A DNA stretch of 64,000 nucleotides from Lateolabrax maculatus (GCA_031216445.1 CM062205.1:17644001-17708000); one strand, 5' to 3'. Shown: positions 22,696-34,617, counted from the first letter of the stretch. Numbers and translations: made by a program. The notes: generated from the letters alone by a model not told the origin.

Positions 22696-25600
22696 CCTTA
22701 TAGGGAATTAAATCACACTGTTTTCTTTCTTTTCTCTTCTCTCTCTCTCTCCCACATTTTTCAGAAAGCAAATTACTTCGGCTCCCTCCTGCAGGCGTCT
22801 ACTGTTTGCCTGGGATCAGGGATTGACGGCGAGGTTAACGTGCCCTTCCGTGACCTGCTACCCATGGTGCACCCTAATGATATCATCTTTGACGGTACGG
22901 ACAATTGCAGAGATCATCTGCTCAAGGTCTTACCTCTGACAAAGAAACTGAAAAGTGTATCTATGTGTAATGTGCGACGGCAAGTGAGGTAACGGCAGAG
23001 AAATCTGTGGGTCAGCCTCAGAGGCCAGAGAGCTTATGGTGTCCTCTAGTGCAGTGTCACTGCATAAGGGAAGAGCTTTAACAGCAACCTATTTATAGAG
23101 CTGCTACAGTCTATTATACGATCAAAGTGATGTCTCACATAGGTCAGCCTCTGCCCTTTTAGCTCGGGAGAATGTGCGAAATCTAAGGCATCCAGCACAT
23201 CTGTTAAACGTGAAGTGTGTTGGTGTTTTCAGGATGGGATATCTCCTCAATGGATCTTGGCAGTGCGATGGAAAGAGCACAGGTGTTTGAGTGGTCGTTA
23301 CAAGAGCAGCTGCGGCCATACCTGAGCCGCATGAAACCCAGGCCGTCCATCTATATCCCAGACTTCATTGCTGCAAACCAAGAGAGTCGGGCAGATAACG
23401 TCCTCACTGGAACCATGGCAGAGCAGGTAATGCTCGGCCTACTGAGGACTGATGTCTCTTCTTCGTCCCGGTATTCCACTGTAGATTGTGTAATTTCATA
23501 TGTCACTTTTAATCTGACTTAAAGAGTAAATGGTCTTCCAGGTGGAGCAGATCAGAGCGGACATAAGGGACTTCCATCAGTCGAGTGGCGTGGACAAAGT
23601 CATCGTTCTGTGGACCGCCAATACTGAGCGCTTCTGTGATATCGTACCTGGGGTCAATGATAGTGCAAATAACCTGCTAGCTGCAATCCAGGTGAGAGCA
23701 GGAGCTGTTAAGAGTTTGGTTAAAAAATGTCATATTTCATAAAACATCCTCTGAAGTCCAAGATCTAAAGGCACAATTCCTTAAGTTGGTTTCAGTACAG
23801 ATCCAGTACGAAGGGCTTTAATGTCTTTGAAACCAACCTAAATTGTGTTGGTGGCCGGTAGTCATGAATCAACTCAACTTTAATTTCCTCCTTATGCCGA
23901 GGACCAAACAGTAATCCTCCATCATATTTAGTGATTAATAAAGCTTAGAGGATGAAAAGATTAGCTCTCCTAACACTTTGCTGTGGATTTGTAGATGGAA
24001 TGCCCTAATGAGTCTGAAACAGTCAGCTATTCCTTTTATATCAGATCAGGGGAAGAAAATTATGATTTGCCCCTCATGGGTGAGTTTTTATTTTATCTCC
24101 TGTCTTCAGCATGCTTGTACTGCTGTCAGCAACGATAATAGTCTATTTCACAGACTTATGATCTTCAGCAAATAGCTAAATTTTAGATAGGCATGAAGTC
24201 GACAATAGAGTTTTGCTACAGAGATGATGTGAAGAAAGTGTTGGGGGAAATGTAGCGTTGTGACTCAAGCTTTCTTCCTCAGTGTAACATGATGATACAC
24301 TCAGTAACCGTCATCTTTTCCCCCATACATTAGACAGGAGCAGAGGTTTCACCCTCCACTCTGTTTGCAGTGGCCAGTATATTGGAGGGTTGTGCCTACA
24401 TCAACGGCTCCCCCCAGAACACCTTTGTACCAGGAGCCCTAGAGCTGGCCGCGCAGAAAGGGGTGTTCATTGGAGGAGATGACTTCAAATCAGGTCAGAC
24501 CAAGATCAAGTCAGTGCTGGTGGACTTTCTGGTCAGCGCAGGGATCAAGGTGAGAAAAGCGGATGCATGGATGGAAGGAAGACTGAGTCACTAGTAACAT
24601 TGTAACACACTAACCCCTAACCCAAGAAAAGCTAAGAACACTAAAATAGAGGGATTAATGATTAGAGAATTATGTTTCCTATCTAAGATCAGAAATAAAG
24701 TGAGAATGAAACCATTAGCATATCAGAGAAAATCTGACCTCAGACTGAAACTGGTTGTCCATTCACCTACTGTATTTTACACTTGATGTCATCAAATGGG
24801 AATATATACAACAAGTCAATCACTTTTATTTACACAGCCCAAAAAGGGCTTTACAGTCTGCAAATACAACACCCCGTTGGTTTGTATAAGGAAAAACTCA
24901 AGCTTACATCACCATGTGTTTTCTGAAGAAAGATATTGTAATAAGTTTTCTCTTCCCCTTGACAGCCGACCTCCATTGTCAGCTACAATCACCTCGGCAA
25001 CAACGATGGCAAGAACCTGTCAGCTCCGCAGCAGTTCCGCTCGAAAGAGATCTCCAAGAGCAATGTGGTGGATGACATGGTCCAGTCCAACCCCATAATC
25101 TACCAGCCAGGAGAAAAACCTGACCACTGTGTGAGTGACTTAGACACAGAAAGATAATGAGCTCCATGTGGATGTTTGCATGGAAAAAAAAAACTGATCA
25201 GACTTATTAACTGTCTCTTTGTGTTATTTCAGGTGGTGATTAAGTATGTCCCCTATGTGGGAGACAGCAAGCGGGCCATGGATGAATACACTTCGGAAAT
25301 TATGATGGGAGGCACCAATACTATCGCACTGCACAACACCTGTGAGGTCAGTGGTCACTAAATCTGTTGCTGTGAAACATGTAACTGAAAAAGGAAAATC
25401 TAACATTTTAGAGCAATTTCCAATGTGAGAGTCCAAACTGCTAATTCCTGGCTAAACGTAACATCCAGAGCTATTCTTCTTAATCTGACTGTAGTTGTGG
25501 AAGAGGAGGCTCAGGAGTGCGGCAGCTTACTGTTAATCATTTTTAATAAGTCTTGGAACTGATTTAAAGAGACATCTTCAGGTCAATGACATAGTTATTT

Positions 25601-26749
25601 CATCTTTCACTGGCATAGCTGCTTTAGCCCGCCACCATTCCTACACACGAAAAAAACAACAAGTGTCTAAATTAGACACTTAATCTGTATGTCAAATTAT
25701 ATTCATTTGGATTAAATTATTACAAAATGTTTTACTTGTTGCAAAAGTATATGCTGTCAATGAAGTGTTAATTATTAAGAAGACATAAAGCTACTGTGGA
25801 AAATAGGAATATGCAGTGGCTGGAATGGGCTGAAAGCAACAGATCGATGGCACCAGTTTACTCCCCAAAAAAAAAAGACACTGCTGACACCTTTATACTC
25901 ACGTCACCTTTCTTTCTTTGCAACAGGACTCTCTATTAGCCAGCCCAATCATCCTGGACCTGGTGATCCTCACAGAGCTTTGCCAGCGTGTGACTATCCG
26001 ACCCCAGGGGGAGCAGAACTTCCAGTCCTTCCACAGTGTCTTATCGGTGCTTTCCTTCCTCTGCAAGGCCCCCCTGGTCCCACCAGGGACCCCAGTCATC
26101 AACGCCTTCTTTCGCCAGAGGTCCTGCATAGAAAACATCATGAGGTATGGACAAGACTTTGGTTTCTTTACTTAGTTTGCATTACCACACATTTTCCCCA
26201 ACGCTTGCATTGTACATTCAGCAGAATTATGCCTTTTTAAAGGTGCAGTAGGTAAGATTGAGAAAAGAGTGGACTTCGCTTGAGAATTTGAAAAAGTACA
26301 ACAGATTGATCAAATCAGCAAAATAAACAGCAAGCTCCCTCTCCGGGTCAGATATTTTTCACAGATTATCTGTCTCATGTATTACTGTCAGGATATAGTG
26401 ACAGTTTCAGCAAATATGAGAAAAGGTTATTTTTATAAAAGTTACCTACCGCACTGGTACAGGTGTACAAGTCTTGTGTTTCGGTGAGAAAAAGTGGGGG
26501 AAAAAAAAAAAGTGAGAAAAGTTGACAACAGTCTCCCTCCTTGTCTTGTTCAGAGCGTGCCTCGGCCTTCCTCCTCAGAACCACATGCTGCTGGAGCACA
26601 AGCTGCAGAGAAACTTCCTGCTTCCACATGCCACCTACGTCAATGGCAACCTGGCTCCTGTGAAAAGAGTTGCCTTTACCAACGGGAACCATGAATCTCT
26701 AACAAATGGTATCTGTGCACGTGTCGATGATGCAGCATATGCAATGTGA
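21541..26749 (+). CDS. isyna1: Inositol-3-phosphate synthase 1
   Basis: Ten coding exons: 21541-21654, 21746-21907, 22765-22894, 23233-23426, 23542-23691, 24334-24549, 24966-25130, 25233-25346, 25927-26144 and 26554-26749. All borders are GT-AG and in phase, giving 552 aa (human 558). The enzyme converts glucose-6-phosphate to 1D-myo-inositol-3-phosphate in the cytosol with bound NAD+, the first committed step of inositol synthesis. Family motifs are intact: NAD-binding GWGGNNGTT (63-71), LWTANTERF, NGSPQNTFVPG and SYNHLGNNDG (328-337), with the K residues of the following catalytic segment present. In euryhaline fish this gene supplies inositol as an osmolyte. The start ATG is the first after the acceptor and matches the family N-terminus. 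Nothing is broken. Confidence 0.97.
22623..22693. repeat. (TA)n microsatellite
   Basis: About 35 TA units in isyna1 intron 3, ending some 70 bases before the exon 4 acceptor. Confidence 0.97.
24798..24905. mobile_element. SINE-like fragment
   Basis: The text caatcacttttatttacacagccc followed by gggctttacagtctgcaaatacaacacccc matches a 'tttatatagccc ... ggctttacagtctg' repeat that I recall as widespread in teleosts. It lies in isyna1 intron 7, shortly before exon 8. No search could be run. Confidence 0.45.
26243..26454. mobile_element. MITE with terminal inverted repeats
   Basis: Ends gtgcagtaggtaa (26243-26255) and ttacctaccgcac (26442-26454) are inverted copies with one mismatch. The 212-bp element sits in isyna1 intron 10, ending 100 bases before the last exon. 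It has no coding capacity. Confidence 0.75.
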
Positions 26750-27192
26750 CTGTAGATACGACACTCTACAGCCAAGTTCATGAAGTTGTAAACTTCATAC
26801 ATTGTGTGTGTGTTAAAAACAAAAAAAAAAAAACAAAGGCCCTCAGTGATCAAGCTATCAAAAAAACGTAAGCAATACTGGAGAGCAGAAGTTTGAAGAG
26901 TCAACTTGACATTTATGTAAGATGGATTTAAAACAATATCAGCAGGTCTTGGCCTACTAAATAATGGCGTGATGCTGCAACATTTGCACACTACTGAAGG
27001 TCAACAGAGGCCCATAGGAAGCCCCTAGATTACAATATTCGGAGTCTTCACACCGTAAAATTGTTTAAAGCAGGTTATTTTGTTCAAATATATTTCACAG
27101 TTTTTCAAGGCAGAATTTACCATGTATTGCATATTTAAAAAAAGGAATGAAAATACAGTTTTATAGTTTTTTTTCATGGGGCTTGTATCTTT

Positions 27193-27198
27193 AATAAA
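27193..27198 (+). other. isyna1 polyadenylation signal
   Basis: AATAAA 444 bases after the isyna1 stop codon, in AT-rich 3' UTR sequence; the first canonical signal after the stop. Confidence 0.6.
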
Positions 27199-27417
27199 GT
27201 AGTTTTCCGTGTGTAATGCTAATGTAAAATACAGTTGTACAGTGGTTCCTTAAAGCACATGTAATATTGAGCTGCAGTTGTGAAAATGAAATTGATAAAT
27301 GCTGTATGTGTTGTTTACTCTGTACATGAGCTTGATGGATGAAGGGAATATTCCTAACTTGCTGTATTTCGTGTTATTGTCTATCACTGCCTTTTTGTAG
27401 CCATTCATATGTTTTTG

Positions 27418-27902
27418 TAGCCTGGGATCCAGACAAATCTGCAAACTCATGTTTTATTTGCTCTGGCAGATACGTCTGGCCCTCTCCTGTTCGAAATGAT
27501 TTCCTTGGTAAGGGCAGCAGCGTTGTGTCGGGCCAACCAATCACAAGTGTTTATCTAATAAGAGGCGGGTTTAATACGATGACTGACAGAGAGGAGCGCC
27601 GCTGAAGCATCTTTGTAAATATCCAATATTGCAGCTGCCGTTCCCCGGCCGGCTACAGCAGCAGTATTAAGAGGACTGGACAGTAAATTTTCTCTAAAAG
27701 AAGAACAACTACACTAAACTTTATGTTGATAAGAAATATGTGTTTGCCGTACTGCTGACAAGACGTACCGCACGACAGGACAGCTTTCCATTGCTCTGAT
27801 TGGTTGTCTCCGCCCGTCGATAACGCCCCTTGGAAATCGAAAATGAACTGAGAGGTTCCAGACTAATACGCATGTGCAAATTAGTCTGGCGATGCCGGGC
27901 TA
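27418..27902. mobile_element. 485-bp non-autonomous DNA transposon with 9-bp target duplication
   Basis: The imperfect terminal inverted repeats run tagcctgggatcc inward from 27418 and end gatgccgggcta at 27902. The direct repeat atgtttttg flanks the element exactly (27409-27417 and 27903-27911). The right end carries a subterminal foldback, ccagactaat / attagtctgg (27858-27867 and 27880-27889). No ORF of note. A 9-bp duplication is typical of Mutator-like or Merlin-type insertion; hAT (8 bp) is less likely. Confidence 0.8.
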
Positions 27903-27911
27903 ATGTTTTTG

Positions 27912-28858
27912 TGTGAAGCTAAATGACAAATATGGATGTAGTTTTGACTATTTTGTTAAAGCGTACATGGGCTATGTATATACTGTAAACGTTAAAGTAT
28001 AGTTTTATTGTTTTTCTTTTTCATCCATCTTTCCTCATGGAGCCATCTCTCATATTCAAATGTGCTTTATTTGCATATATGGATAATAGCAGTTGTTGCA
28101 AAAACATGGTAATGAGTAACAAGAACACATAAAAACCAGCGTAGTTTAATCACAGGCAGATATCAGTCAAATGAGTCTCTTGTTTGCATACGTTCACACA
28201 CTGGACACTATGGCTTGGTATTACACCTCAATACTTATTTGGTTCTGACTAAAATATATCTGGAGTATGAAAAACTGTCAAGCTGTTACTGACTGTCTTG
28301 TTATTTGTCATTTGTCATAACCTATTATTTGACTGTTCCTAATATAATTTTGAAAAATGCCACATGTTGATGTCTTTATTTATTTCTACCTCATCCTCAA
28401 ACATCTAAAATATCAAAGATAACGAGAAAAACAACAAAAAAAAGTATTAGTTTGGTATCTCTGCACTCAAAAAAAACTTGTTTGAAAAAGAACCCAACCT
28501 TAATTTTTGGGGGCAAAACAAGTTACACTTCTTTTTGTAAACAAATGAATAGAACAAATATTGTTAAACATTTTTTTTGAGGATCTCCAGAGTCCTGACC
28601 CACAGGGAGAGGAGGACACTCATCAACATGCCTTTATAACGAGTAGCACATCTAATTAAACATTAAGCATTTAATACATGCAGAGTAGCCAACTCTGAAA
28701 GTGGACAGAAGGCCAACAGAACATCCATGTTTACTTCATTTATCTTAAAAAAAAAACTAGTATTTTAGCACAGCAAAAGTATAACTGTAAGACAAAGGTG
28801 TGAGGGACTTATAGGGGCCCAGCCTTGTTGTTTAGGGCCCGGGATCAGAGTCCCTGTG
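27912..28858. other. Gene-free stretch between isyna1 and tpgs1
   Basis: AT-rich, with no exon or RNA gene recognised in either strand. Confidence 0.6.
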
Positions 28859-29095
28859 CACGCCCCTGCCCCCCCCAGACAGCGTCCCTAGCAACCAGAC
28901 CGGTTTTATTGTCAGGTCTTTGGTTTTTGGCCTTTCAGTCTCTTTAATTTTGCGACATCGATCACCAACATAAACCTTGGCTGTATTTTAAACCCGATGT
29001 AAACCACGGATGTGTAAAGATGTAAACTCGTCCGCTTCCTGTCTCCCGTGCGGTCTCAAATCACTTCCGCCGCCGCCGCCGCGACACGACCAGCG
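28859..29095 (+). promoter_or_regulatory. tpgs1 promoter and 5' UTR with RFX half-site
   Basis: GC content rises just before the tpgs1 start codon. The sequence CCTAGCAACC (28887-28896) is the half-site form of the RFX X-box, within about 210 bases of the ATG. RFX factors drive genes for ciliary axonemes, and polyglutamylase subunits act there, so the site is plausible but unproven. A (CCG)n run precedes the ATG. Confidence 0.5.
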
Positions 29096-30766
29096 ATGGC
29101 GGACAAGGAGAAGCGCCGGCCCGGCGCCGCTCCTCCGGGGATGCCCGAGGGCAAAGCCACCAAATCGGACAGCGACCGGGACTTTCTGTCGCAGGCCGGG
29201 GTGGGAGAGCTGCTCCGCGGGGCCCTCCTCAAGATGGTCGAGGCCCGATCGGAGGATCCCATCGGGTTCCTGGCCGACCACTTCTGCCACCTCGCCTCCG
29301 TGGCGGAGACGAGCGGCGCCGCTGGATGCGGAGACGGGGACCCGCCGGTCAACGGCCCGCAGAGCGCAGGCGCGCAGGAGCAGCAGCGTCTCAACCGGGC
29401 GCTGTGGCACCTCCGGCTGGCGCACCATTCCCAGAGGTGCGGCCACGTTTCTGGCTTTTTTTTATCCATTTACATTGACATTTACACAACTCTGTGTGGT
29501 AGACTTAATCTGTGTGACTTATAGAAGCTTAATAACAGGTTTGATCCGTATGTGGTTATGACTAGGCATGGGTGTTTTAGAGTAACTCACTATACCATAC
29601 TGCACATAGCTCTACAGAGTATGCAGGCCTAAATGATAAAGCACCCTTATAACACGTTTATAAGTTGTAACTAATGGCTTTATAAATAGATAATGAATCA
29701 TTTATGCTTTATAGAACAGTTATAAGGCATTCATTAGATCAATTTCTGGGTTGCTATGTTGTGGCTGGTGTTTATCCTCCTCCTCCTCAGCATGACATTT
29801 TTTAGCCCTTTAATTCATCAGGAGGACTACTGCTCCTTTACTTTCTTTTTCTTTTTCAGTATTTTTCTCCAGAAACCATGCATTATACCTCTAGTAAAAA
29901 CAATGATGGTTGTATCATGGTATTGTGCAAGTTTAGAGACTGCCCAGTCATCCAACCCTTGATTATGGTCTTTTACCAACAGTACAGTGAAGCGAAACCC
30001 ACTATTTCACCAACATGGTTTGAAATTAAAGCTATGAAGTGAAATATAATATAACACAAGCTTTTTCTGCAACAGACAAACCAATAGTTTGATTTCTTTT
30101 ATCCCATTTCTCAGGTCTGCCTTCAGCAACAACGTCTGTGTGGCCTACGACCTTTTGAACCTCAATGGGCCCCGGAGACATGCGGGCAAGGTCCCTGAAG
30201 GCCCTGAAGGCTCCTGCTCCGACAGCCCGAGAGCAGGAGGAGGAGGCGTGAGGGGAGGCCTCTACACGCAGGCCCTGCAGTGCCTGTGCAGTGAGGGTGG
30301 AGTCCCTGCCTCCACCTCCGCCCCGCTCCTCCGCCGCCTCCACTGCCAAGACCACGAGGCCGTCCCCTACGATGTCTTCCGTCACGGTGTGCTCACGTGT
30401 GCCGTTTTCTCAGACTACATCCGGCAGGCCCAGAGGCTTTACGCCGAAGTGTGCTGCCCCGACAACGGGCCTGCCTCGCGGGCGCTGTCCCTGGCCGTGC
30501 TGGGGACCTTGAAGGAAGCCCTGGAGACTTCCCAAAGCTGTGATGCGAGCTGCTGTGCTAATGCCAATACTAAAGCGAATGCCTGTCTGGAGGCTAATGT
30601 GAAGGCCATACGCTACCTGGAGGCCAGTGCCAAGATCTCCCCGTACAAACTGGCCCAGGCCATAGCTGGAGCACCGACACAGGGCCCGGGCGGGGATATG
30701 GACGCAAAGGAGTTTGAGAACGCGGCGGCAGAGCTCTTCATCACTCGGGTGAAAGTTGTGTCCTAG
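29096..30766 (+). CDS. tpgs1: Tubulin polyglutamylase complex subunit 1
   Basis: Two coding exons, 29096-29436 and 30115-30766, joined in phase 2, give 330 aa (human 290). TPGS1 (PGs1) is a noncatalytic scaffold subunit of the TTLL1 complex that adds glutamate chains to tubulin tails in cilia, sperm flagella and neurons. Conserved blocks are seen: a DPY30/RII-like dimerisation segment around residues 30-63, LNRALWHLRLAHHSQR at the exon junction, the LLRRLHCQDHEAVPYDVFRHGVLTC block, and the terminal EFENAAAELFITRVKVV. The extra length comes from a Gly/Ala-rich region near residue 70-95 and an Ala/Asn/Cys-rich insertion (CANANTKANACLEANVKA) before the C-terminal helices. The ATG lies in the context cagcgATGG and gives the family N-terminus MADKEKRR. 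Confidence 0.93.
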
Positions 30767-30924
30767 GCTTCCGTTCTGTTTTCTTATAATTTATGAACAT
30801 ACGGCAATCTACAGTATATCCTAGAGTATGTGATAACCTTCTAATGTATGCTACCTTCTCTAACCTCTAACCTCCTGCTGCCTACATTGCTGTTACTGAA
30901 TACCTAAATAACAAGAAATAGCCT

Positions 30925-30930
30925 AATAAA
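30925..30930 (+). other. tpgs1 polyadenylation signal
   Basis: AATAAA 159 bases after the tpgs1 stop. A second copy at 31192-31197 could give a longer 3' UTR. Confidence 0.55.
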
Positions 30931-31752
30931 GCAGAACACTCACAGATATCACCTCCTCTCAAGATACACTAAACCCAATAATTCCATTGTTTTCACATAT
31001 TGTTTGTCTGTTGTTGATCTTATGACAGTGGAAGAGATGTCCGCTGTGACTAAGCAGGCAGCTACAGTGCTGTGAGTTCTTTTCACAGACAAGATGTATT
31101 CCTTGAGATCAGCTTTTGCCATGAAATGCTCAGATTAGAAAGCAAAACTATACTGATCTACATCTAATGCACTCCAATACAACAACCCTGTAATAAAGCC
31201 TGCTTTTTTTTTAAGCTACCATTTTCATGTTTTGTTGAGCGGGATGTTGATTAACCTTATTTTGGAGGCTGTACTATGTGATGCGGTTGAATTGCATTGC
31301 TACTGTTTTGTTAACCATTTATTAGAAACAGTGACCCAGTTTGACAGGAGCCAAATCTCATATGCTGTCCTGATGAAGGGCATTGTAGCAGAAAACATTA
31401 CTGGGGAATAAAAATGGAATACAAGAGAAGAGCTGTGCAAATTGTTCACTTATTTCTCTTATTTATTTGAACAGGTATTCTTATCTCATTGCCTTGTCTG
31501 CCGTCAAAGAGCATGAGAGTGCTCGCACCACACATCTCCAAACACTGACAAATTGCAGCCAAGAAAGAAGTTCACAGGCGGAGTTGAAGGTGGCGATAAG
31601 AAAGAATAAAAGCTTTTTTTTCTTTTAATTATTTTCTCCTCACCCTGGACTCACTAGATGTCTTTGCTGGTGGTTTTTCATTCATATGACATGTTAGAAA
31701 TGTCTCACACTCAAAGAAACGCAACCCTCCCTCAGCCGCTTCTTCGTTTCCG

Positions 31753-31766
31753 CCACTAGATGGCAG
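31753..31766 (+). promoter_or_regulatory. CTCF-type motif
   Basis: CCACTAGATGGCAG fits the CTCF core CCASYAGRKGGCRS at every position. It lies between tpgs1 and the Harbinger-derived gene, 121 bases before the latter's ATG. Occupancy is not known. Confidence 0.5.
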
Positions 31767-31886
31767 CACCACTGTGGCGGTTACAGGAAGAAGGCGGAAG
31801 TAAACTCACAGCAAAACGTCGAGATGCCAGCAGCTGCAGCAGCACCTGAGCTGCTTGGTGCACACTACTTTCACTAGCGCGCCCTG

Positions 31887-34617
31887 ATGTCTGGCGTGCT
31901 GCACTCACACAAAATGGAGGAGGAGGAGCCGCTGCGGTCCTTCATGTTCCTCATGACTTACATGCTGCTGAAGCGCAGGAGAGACTTAAACAACGCCAAC
32001 AACCAGAGGCGCACTGAGGTGCAGAGACGCATCAGACACCGGCAGTACTTCTTCCAGAGACAGAGGAGGATGCTCATGGTCAGTCCCATCCTCTCTGTAC
32101 TTCACCAGCTATTCTCTATTGTACATGATCCTAGAACAGATCAAGGTGTAATATTTCTGAACACTGTATTTGTGGATGGTAAAAACACACACACAAAATC
32201 ATTTGAATTCATAAATTGAGTCTGGAGTTGGTCTGCAGTAACTTTTGGGAATAAAGATAAGAACATAAATAGTGCTGCAGCTAACTATTACTTTCTCATA
32301 ATTTATTTTCTGTATAAAAATGTCAGAACAAAATATGAAAATATGCCCGTCACAATTTCCCAGAGCCCAGTGTGATGTCTTCAAATATCTTGTTATGTTT
32401 TACCAAGAACCCCCCAAAAAATGCATTTTTAAAAATTAAAAATGGGGGAAATTGAGAATCGAGAACCTGACATCAGATCTTTTTGAAATTTTGACTGAAA
32501 TGATTAATACATTAAATAAACTGTTACTGATACATTTTCTGTCCACTAATGGATTAGTGGACTAATTGTTTCAACCATAAACATAAAGTACCAGAAAAGT
32601 TGTCATACAAACAACAAAGATAAAGTAAAGCCAGGTGGTTGGCAACATAGATCTTTCCAAAAAGACACAAATTAAATAAAAGACATACAAATATATGTTT
32701 TCCGTTTATACTGTAAGAAATAATAGAGATATAGCTTTTAATTTCACCAACCAGAGCAGGGAGAAAAGGATTAACATTAATGCATATAAAATTTGTCTTA
32801 AAGTATAATAAAATTCATCACGTAGAATATGTACTAATATTTCTTTCTGTAGTCAAATACACTAAACAAAACTTTTTCCCATTTAAGAGAAAAAGCAGAT
32901 GGATTCTTCCTAAAACTTCTATAGCACTGACAGTTTGAAGTTTGAGTAATAGCCTCAGCAGAGCCTTAAAATCAATGGTTTTTAACAACTTTTGTAAGAG
33001 TGACTAGCAGGCTAAACTCTGTGAATTAATTTAAAGGATATCTTTATTACATTATTTATCCTCTTCTCCCCAGATGATGATAGCAGGAGGTATCCGCTCC
33101 AATGTCCGCATCCGCACACGTCCCTGGACCACCACTCCGAGCACTGATTGGTGGGAGCGGGTGGTGATGACAGAATTCCAGCCGTCCGATTGGCTGGACA
33201 AGTTCCGCATGAGCCGGGAGACGTTCTTCTACCTCTGTGACAAGCTGAGGCCCCGTCTGGCTCGCCAGGACACCAGCTTCCGCCTGGCGCTGCCGGTGGA
33301 GAAACGTGTAGCGGTGGCTCTGTGGCGTCTGGCGTCCAACATCGAATACCGCACCATCAGCACCCTGTTTGGTGTGGGGAAGTCCACCGTGTGCAGGTGT
33401 GTTAGAGACATGTGTCACGCCATCGTGGCGCTCCTCAGCCCCATCTACCTGCGGCCCCCCACTGAGCAGGAGCTGGAGGATTCGGCCCAGCTCTTCCTGT
33501 CCCATCAGGGCTTCCCTCACTGCGTCGCTGCCATAGCAACACTCCACACAGCCATCATTACCCCATCAAACAACGCGTCTGACTATGCCAACCCCGCTGG
33601 CTGGCTCTCAGTACTGTCTCAGGTAGAGAAGGCACCCGAATAAGCTGCTGCTGCAAATACATGTTCTCTAGTTGACCTCCGTCACTTCTCGCCTCTTTCC
33701 GTTTGGTGTTTCAGGTGGCTGTTAGTGGCGGGGGGCAATTCTGGGATGTGTGTGCCAGTTTCCCAGGTGGCACGGACCCAGCCGACATCCTGCAGAACTC
33801 ATCGCTGTGGGCCACAGCTGCAGAGGGTGGACTGTCGCCTGCCCTCCCGCCTATCTTCATGGGAAAACCACTCAGGTAAAGTTAAAGCCAAAGCATGACG
33901 GTTTAATCAGGCCTTTAAGGATAATATATGCACATTTGCACCTTGAGGAAAGAAGTCCATTGGTACTCTCTTTTTTCTTATTACAGCTCTTACACTTGTA
34001 TTATCATTTATTATTGTTAAAACAAATACATCAGTTTTTGAATATAATTTTAAAGCATGTAGTGTGTAGTTTTATTGTGTAAAAAAGTCGCACACCTGTC
34101 TCAGTGTACAATGCTGAGAGCTTTTAGGATGTCAAGTCTTCCAGAGTGTGCTTTAACTGACTGAAATCCATCTGTTGTGTCCAGGTATGTGCTGCTGGGG
34201 GAGACCTGCTACCCTCTCCAGAGCTGGCTAATGAAGGCCTACCCTGAGGAAAAGGGCAGGAGGGCGAGCCACACCGCACTGACAGAGCCCCAGCGGCTCT
34301 TCAATCGGCGGCTCACCAGAGCGCTGCGTGCGCCCGAGGAGGCGCTGCTGAGGCTGAGGGCGCGCTGGCAGTGCCTGAGCAAGAGGAACGACTGTGGACT
34401 GGACGTGGTGCCCACCATGATTCTAGCCTGCTGCATTCTGCACAACATGTGTGAGTCCCACGGGGACGCCTTCAAGGCAGAGTGGCAGGTGGAGGTGGCC
34501 GAGGCGGAGAGCCCTCAGCCCAGCCACAAGCCGCTCCTCTCAACCAGTATGGACCAAAGTCATGCCGAGGAGGTCCGACGCCTCTTCTGTGACTATTTTG
34601 AACAGCAAAATAATTGA
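31887..34617 (+). CDS. Harbinger (PIF) transposase-derived protein, probably domesticated
   Basis: Exons 31887-32078, 33074-33622, 33715-33875 and 34185-34617 are all GT-AG and in phase, giving 444 aa; translation might instead begin at the in-frame ATG at 31914. The protein resembles HARBI1 and the ALP1-like 'DDE superfamily endonuclease' proteins. Residues 161-175 (STLFGVGKSTVCRCV) form the helix-turn-helix-like N-terminal part of the domain. At the first catalytic position, normally IDGxH, the protein reads IATLH (218-222), so Asp is lost. At the next, normally GDxxYP, it reads GETCYP (306-311), so Asp is Glu. The third acidic residue (Glu352) remains. With a long open frame, conserved splice sites and no terminal inverted repeats seen, a host protein without nuclease activity is the best reading. 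A DNA-binding or regulatory role is inferred only. Confidence 0.82.
32266..32580. mobile_element. Dispersed hAT-like element (copy C)
   Basis: Begins agtgctgcagctaactatta and includes the segment cgtcacaatttcccagagcccagtgtgatgtcttcaaat typical of this repeat family; it runs opposite to copy A. It occupies intron 1 of the Harbinger-derived gene. Confidence 0.6.

Noticed and set aside
22500..22771. Tyr/Ile repeat open frames on both strands
   Set aside because: Direct translation of a TA microsatellite in isyna1 intron 3.
29010..29561. Alternative 183-codon frame overlapping tpgs1 exon 1
   Set aside because: Shadow of the conserved tpgs1 frame in GC-rich DNA; it ignores the splice donor at 29437.
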